Below, piece by piece: positions 58,490-64,000 of a DNA stretch of 64,000 bases. Position numbers and translations under genes: made by a program. The first letter of the stretch is position 1. Each line of letters opens with the position of its first letter. This DNA is from Rosa chinensis (taxonomy: Eukaryota > Streptophyta > Magnoliopsida > Rosales > Rosaceae), in contig NC_037094.1 of the NCBI RefSeq assembly GCF_002994745.2, positions 25,831,001 through 25,895,000 on the forward strand. The letters run 5' to 3'. Under the pieces are notes generated by a model. The model saw only the letters and a program-made list of their open reading frames with translations. It did not search any database and had not been told where the DNA came from.

Positions 58490-59225
58490 GAAGCTCAAGT
58501 CACTGATTATGTCACTGGTTAAACTACTAGCCATGTCATAATTATGAACACGTCATTGACCATGTCACTGTTTATTTTTTACCAAGTCACTGTTAATTTC
58601 AAGTTACCAGTAAAGTCACGAATCATCTCATTGTCAATCCCTGATTAAGTCACTGTTAACCTCAAGTCACTGGCCATGTCACAATCATGAACATGTCATT
58701 GACCATGTCACTGTCAATTCCTAGCTACGTCACTATTAACCTCAAGTCATTGGCCGGTGAGATCACTGGCCAGGTCGCTAGACCAGTCATTGGCCAGAGA
58801 AGTCACTGGAAAATGTCAATTCCTTGGCAACGTGTGTTAATCTCATGTCAGAGATAATGTAACTGATCATGTCACTTACAATGTATGTAACTGACCATGT
58901 AACTGATAGTATAACTGACCATATAACTGATCATGTAACTGACCCTGTCACTTACAATGTATGTAACTGACCATGTAACTGACTATGTAACTGACCATGT
59001 AACTTACAATGTATGTAACTGACTATGTAACTGATCATGTAACTTATAATGTATGTAACTGATCATGTCACTTACAAGGTATGTAACTAATCATGTAATT
59101 GACTATGTAACTTACAATGTATGTAACTAACCATGTAACTTATCATGTAACTGGCATTGTCATTGACATGGCCTGTGACTTCACTTGCCAGATCAGTAGC
59201 TGGCTAAGTTACTGGTCATGTAACT
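58490..59225 (+). repeat. TCACTG/GTAACTG minisatellite, left arm of an inverted pair
   Basis: The first part (58490-58830) repeats gtcactg-ccatgtcac words and includes ttaacctcaagtca. The second part (58850-59160) is a looser 12-base repeat of atgtaactgacc with interspersed cttacaatgtatg. The first part is an inverted match to 60740-61040. Confidence 0.8.
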
Positions 59226-59498
59226 TGTAAACTTAATGCTAACCTTCTTATTTAAAAATTTTTGAACAGAATTTAAACATCAGAAATGTCAAGACCAAAA
59301 GGCCATGTCAAATCAAATCAAGTCACTGTTATGAGTAGTTTCTCTTTGATATTATTATTCATTTTGTTGTGGATAGGTGAAAGATCAACAATGCAAAACT
59401 TGTAATTGTTAGGTGATTTAGCTTCCGTGATATATAAATCTGCCCAAAAGGCCTAAAGTTTACTCCATGATATATAAAGTTGTTGACCAATATTGTAG

Positions 59499-60382
59499 AG
59501 GGAGAATTTTAAGAACAGTACATGAACTCAAGGCCACTCCGAATTAAGGTGGCCAACATTTATAAAACCCAACTTCAATACATGAACTTTTAAACCAGAC
59601 CCAGTTTTCATACATGCCGTCACTAACACCGTTAACACCTATGCCATTATTTATTTTATAAGGGACAATTTAGTATTTTCCCCTACCACAAACCCCCCCA
59701 CCCCCTTCTCTTCCTCGTTGCAACCAGCAAGCTCAGATGGCTCTCTCTCTGCCCCCCTCCCTCCCTCTCTCTCTCGCCACAACCAGCAAGCCCAGATGGC
59801 TCTCTCTCTCTCTCTCTCTCTCTCTCGCTACAACCAGCAAGCCCAGATGGGAACTTTGACATTTTTGCTACTAAATTGATTATTACACAGATTAGATTGG
59901 AATGGGATACATAATAGGATTGGATTGAAATCATATTAGATTGGCTATAACCTTACACTTCGTTTGTTAGAGTGGCTATTGGAATGGAATACTTCCTTTT
60001 CCTGAAAACCAAAGCAAAAAAAAAACTGAAGAGAAAAAGCGTGAGAGATTAAGAGAGAGCTCAAAAGAATTGGGATTGTTTGGGATTTACAATTCCATTA
60101 ATGAAAAGATCAATTGAATTGCAGTTGAAGGAGGCTGCATCTTAAATTCTTAATGGAATTCCAAAGTAACAGAGCACGAGCTTCCATTGGCGGCTGGAGA
60201 TGAAGAACACAGATGCAAGGGCAGCAAGAACATAGATGTAATGGAGGTTGGAGATGGCCGAATATTGCCCGAAAATTGCCGAATTTTAGCCGACAAGTTC
60301 TTGACTTCTTGCTAGAAACAAAAATAGCAGAGGTCGAATTCACCAACGTCAGCAAAACCAGAGCTCTGCTTGACTGCTTTGT

Positions 60383-60428
<46 letters not shown>

Positions 60429-60683
60429 TGGGTGTAGAGAAGAGTCTTGGGTGTCTATAGCAATTGCCAGTGATACATCCCTTTTTTTTTTCATTAAACT
60501 TCAAAAGATGGATTTGCCCTTATTAATATGCCACATGGCATAGGTGTTAACGATGTTAGTAACAGCATGTATGAAAACTGGGTCGGGCTTAAAAGTCCAT
60601 GTACTTATGTTGAGTTTTATAAACGTTGGCCACCTTAATTCGGAGTGGCCTTAAGTTCATGTACTGTTCTTAAAAATTTCCCT
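59499..60683. mobile_element. TIR element inserted between the minisatellite arms
   Basis: The left end is aggga-aattttaagaacag, then tacatgaac, gccactccgaatt-aggtggcc and catacatgc. The right end is its inverted complement, so the TIRs are about 150 bases. The flanks attgtag at 59492-59498 and 60684-60690 are identical (seven bases, eight if one shared T is counted). Length 1185 bases. The interior holds CT-rich sequence with three copies of aaccagcaagc-cagatgg (59720-59860), and a (GA)n tract at 60388-60426. No transposase was found. A MULE or hAT origin is possible. Confidence 0.75.
60388..60426 (+). repeat. (GA)n microsatellite
   Basis: GA dinucleotides inside the TIR element. Confidence 0.9.
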
Positions 60684-60739
60684 ATTGTAGCTGTACTGAT
60701 GTATTTTCAGTTGCATTTGACATAATAATTGCTTTGCCA

Positions 60740-61041
60740 ATGACTTCACTGGCTAGTGACTTGGCCAATGACCTGAATTAGTGTGTATAAAAATAATAGT
60801 TACATGGCCAGTGACAATGCTAGTAATTTAGCCAGTGACTTAAAGTTAACAGTAACTTGGCCAGAGATTGACAGTGACATGACCAGTAACTTGGCCACTG
60901 ACTTGAGGTTAACAGTGACTTTGCCAGTGATTTGACCAGGAATTAAACGTGACATAGTCAGTGACATGTTCATGACTGTGACATAATCAATAACTTGACT
61001 AGTGATATAACCAGTGATTTGAGGTTAATAATGACTTGGCC
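60740..61041 (-). repeat. TCACTG minisatellite, right arm of the inverted pair
   Basis: Read on the minus strand it shows tcatgaacatgtcactgac, then tttaattcctggtca and actgttaacctcaagtca, closely matching 58618-58760 read on the plus strand. It abuts the S9 gene fragment. Confidence 0.8.
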
Positions 61042-61144
61042 AGCAACTCCCTTTTGCATGGTTGCACCGAAGCCCATATTCTCCAACAAGCTTCAGCTCA
61101 GCATCCAAATGTTCCTTCTCATGAGGACGTCTTGCCTTCTTCTA
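61042..61144 (-). pseudogene. 40S ribosomal protein S9 (uS4) gene fragment
   Basis: The minus-strand translation gives [20 protein letters not shown] then EYGLRC, then after an eight-base insertion KREL. This is the well-conserved N-terminal region of plant S9, with Tyr-to-His and Arg-to-His changes in RRPxEKExLDAE. The rest of the gene is missing on both sides, and the fragment ends exactly where the minisatellite arm begins. It is a captured or truncated piece. Confidence 0.75.
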
Positions 61145-62680
61145 AGCCTTTCCATCTAATCAATTTAGGAAAAAAAAAAAAAGGCAGAACACACTTAGCA
61201 AACTTCACAAACAACAATATAAACTCACTTCTCAATACACACGCAAATACAAATTTACAAATTAAACTGATCAAAACGCCAACAAGTTAGCAAAACAAAT
61301 TCCATCATTCTTTCATGTTTCAGCATCATATCAACTCAGCTCAAATGGCCAACACATGTATTGGGAGTCAGGTATAGCATCTATTCTAACTTTAGAATGA
61401 CGCTATAGACCAAGGGTAGTACCATTGGTCTGCCTTTTAAAAAAAATTTGAAAGCAGAAAAGAAAAGGAAATGTATCTTACAGATTGTTAATTTTAAGCA
61501 GACCAAGGGTAGTACCATTAGTTGAGACCATCTAGTACATATCTGAATGACATATGTACTTAAAAACATATTTGTATAGCTAAGTTACTTTCTCTTTCAA
61601 ATAAAAGTTCTCATATAGGTAAAGTACATGTGAAGCTATCACCAAGTTAGAAAAGGTGCTATTCAAAACCAAACATATATGTTCAAATGCTATAGAGCTA
61701 CCCATCAAATGCATGTAAAAACTCAAAATCAAGATGAACTCAACATTGGGAAAAAGCCAGAAATCTCACTCTAGGTCTTACATGCATTGGAAACTAAGTG
61801 CTTACTTGTTTTTCTTTAGTTGGAGGTCTCTGTCTAGTTCATGGAAAAACCTGCCTCTCAAGCACACAAACACACTTTCTATTTTTATCAGAGGAAAGTA
61901 TTCATACCCGGGAGAACTAGTCTTGCTTCTTATAATGCTTTTAATGATTCACATGTGCATATCCTACCACCACAATCATATTTTTTTTGTTTTTAGTAAC
62001 ATCTGCACTGGATCGAGCTGTAACAATAATAGAATATAAAGGTGGGAAAATCAATATAGGTATCTACTAGGCCAGTTCTGTGGTGTAGAAAGTCCACTCT
62101 CCAAAGCCATTGTTCTCTTCCCAACAAGAAGTCATATGGTTGCTACAATGCTTACCATTACTTGTCAAATATAAACTACTGTTATTACTGTGCAGTCGGT
62201 ATATTAATGCGAAAAAAAATTATCGAAACACTAGATAAATTGATAATATCTCAATGACTCCACACCCATGTTAATAAGGTAGTATAGAGTGATGAGTAAA
62301 AGTTTAAACATATCTAGTAACTAAAAAATAAGGATATGGCAGAGAGAAGGTGTAGAGAGGACACCGTGGGTTGCAGCACGCGTTCTCGAATCCTTGATCT
62401 TGATGCAATCTTTGTCCTCCACTCCAGCTTCTACTCCCAAATCCATGAAAACAAACGCAAAATATCAACAAATTAGCATCGAAACAAAAGAAACAGCAAC
62501 AGAAACAAAATTAACAAGTGGAACACATAAAAATGGTTCAAGAAATTAAAGGAAAAATAGGTCTGCAATTTAAAGTTATTGCCCCAGTGGCCTATTTCTT
62601 TCCAAGTCAGTCCAAGTCCAAGGCTTAAAAACTAAGCATGTGTAGGACTCTAGGGCAACAACTCCGCGTCTTCATCTCTT
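61145..62680. other. AT-rich non-coding DNA
   Basis: An A12 tract is at about 61171. The words accaagggtagtaccatt occur twice (about 61411 and 61503) with similar context, a diverged repeat about 92 bases apart. No gene is recognised. A short minus-strand open stretch near 62340-62450 has no identifiable family. Confidence 0.45.
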
Positions 62681-62904
62681 GACTCTCTTCGATAGTTCGA
62701 CAAACGGAGGCCGCCGCTCTCTTCTTCTCAAAACTCGAATGTCCATCTCCATCTTCTCCAGCCTCCGCCGCCTCCAGCCTCCGTCTTCTCCAGCTTCGAT
62801 GTCGCCTTCGCCTCCAACATCGATGTGGTCTCGGTCTCCAACATTGATGCCTCTTCCGCCTCCTCCTCCTCCAGTGTTGTGCCACCTCCGCCTTCTCCAG
62901 CTGA

Positions 62905-63028
62905 AGCTAGTGATATTTCCGATGAGAAACCAGGCAAGACTAGTTCGAAGCCACTGGAGCCGCTCAAGGACTATATTCATGTACAAGCAAGAAGGGGTCA
63001 AGCAATTGACAGCCATAGTCTAGCTGAA
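62905..63028 (+). pseudogene. bHLH transcription factor gene fragment
   Basis: The frame reads SDISDEKPGKTSSKPLEPLK, then DYIHVQARRGQAIDSHSLAE. The segment DYIHV-ARRGQA-DSHSLAE is the start of the basic region in the plant bHLH74/BEE/CIB-like families. The following ERxRREKI basic residues and the helices are missing: sequence departs after SLAE into unrelated codons. Upstream (62690-62900) is proline/serine-rich and may be part of the same capture. DNA binding would be lost. Confidence 0.75.
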
Positions 63029-64000
63029 GATCGCCACCATCTCCAAATCTCACAGCCAAACACTCGGCCTCCGGCCCTCCTCCTCCTGTACGAACCACTT
63101 GCTGACATTTGCTTCATCGATACATGGTAAGATAATACTGGTACTACTATTTTTACATAGTTACAGTTGAAATTTGAATGTTTAAGTGATGTTTGTGGTT
63201 TTTTGGTTGGGTTGAGAGAGAGAGAGAGAAGGAAGAAGAAGACTCCCAACTTTCATGAAGATACGGCAATGGTGTGCAACTGTGTATGACTAATCTAGTG
63301 AGTGTAGGACTGTAGGCTGTGTAATGACTGGTCTTTTGGTTTATTTCTTTTCCTTCGATATGGATTGTGTAATGACTCTGGGTCTGTAGCCAATTTGTAT
63401 GGAGTGGGAGGACAGTGGGTTAGTTTATATAGACTATAGATTTTTTAGCGTTGTTCACATATTCCCAAATTTTAAGTTACCATTAGAAACACAAATATGT
63501 CTGTTGCAATTTTCTTTCTTGTCTGGCCTAAGTGGCCTTTATAACTAAGTAGTGCCTTCTTTCTTCCAAACATAAACGCATATTTAGTATTCAGTTTTGA
63601 ACTACTTGTAAGAGTTTCAGTATTTTCTAAAACATATTTTTCCCTTGATTACAATACAATTCAGTTCTGAACTACTTGGTGCTTTGTGTATGCTTATGGT
63701 TGGGATTTGGGACTTGGGGACTTTGGAAGTATTTCATTTCTTTTATGCTTTATGGCTGCAATTGATATGGTTTTTAGTTATTAAACATATATATATATAT
63801 ATATATATATATGTTGCTGAACTAAAGTCAGATAGATAGTTGTTTTTGTATGAAATGAAATGTGTCTAGTGTCTAAATTATTTATATGATTTTATGTAGG
63901 TTCTTTCTTTGGTTGCCATGGATCTTCATATTAGTAAGAGATGAAGGAAACTTTGCTGGTGTTAAATCAAACCATGCTTCAGTTTTTCTGTCAAAGATAA
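63029..64000. other. Non-coding, with (TA)n at 63786-63812
   Basis: No gene is recognised. A short GA tract is at about 63215-63228 and a TA microsatellite at 63786. A possible acceptor (tatgtag) before gttctttctttgg at about 63900 might start an exon that runs beyond the window. Confidence 0.4.

Noticed and set aside
61036..61290. 84-codon + strand open frame
   Set aside because: The opposite strand carries the S9 match in this interval, and the + frame is its shadow plus an A-rich run.

Overview
The window is nuclear DNA of a flowering plant, almost certainly a eudicot. It is AT-rich, has GT-AG introns, and is packed with nested transposable elements and microsatellites. No bacterial, organellar or CRISPR-like features are seen. 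The repeat types resemble those of Rosaceae, but that placement is an impression and not proven.

Only one locus looks like a complete host gene: an APRR2-like regulator on the + strand (coding 15320-19848, 12 coding exons, 582 codons plus stop by my splice model). It has a pseudo-receiver domain and a GARP/Myb-like DNA-binding domain. One 78-base exon is tandemly duplicated in frame. A second host exon (about 56453-56739) resembles the N-terminal part of SKIP17-type F-box proteins. Its 5' end is wrecked by a local duplication around a 140-base CT tract, and no continuation is recognised downstream. Broken or captured gene pieces are an intronless dead MHK/CDK-like kinase (51471-52350), a bHLH fragment (62905-63028), a 40S ribosomal protein S9 fragment (minus strand, 61042-61144), and a few exon-like orphans.

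Layout. 1-4340: intergenic. 4340-8740: a nest of MITE-like, LINE-like and SINE-like insertions and a small TRIM. 9453-10966: a LINE-like element split by a hAT-type element. 13094-14175: a SINE and a LINE RNase H relic. 14200-20450: the APRR2-like gene. 20908-22047: a Mutator-like element with a 9-base target duplication. 24236-25105: a Copia fragment. 29002-29897: a second Mutator-like element. 29938-37117: a decayed Copia element with a LINE-like insertion in its 5' LTR. 37472-42434: a younger Copia element on the minus strand. 43268-44094: a Harbinger-like element. 44369-45457: a hAT-type element. 46140-49130: an undetermined, probably LTR-retrotransposon-derived region. 50008-50781: a LINE-like element with a 15-base target duplication. 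53570-55990: six head-to-tail ~404-base units, each itself an inverted repeat. 58490-61144: two inverted TCACTG-rich minisatellite arms around a separate element with its own terminal inverted repeats, ending at the S9 fragment.

The genes do not form a pathway. The window is one gene locus set in a record of successive insertions whose relative order can be read from the nesting. The least ordinary structures are the array of palindromic units at 53.6-56.0 kb, the foldback-like composite at 58.5-61.1 kb, and the duplicated exon in the APRR2-like gene.
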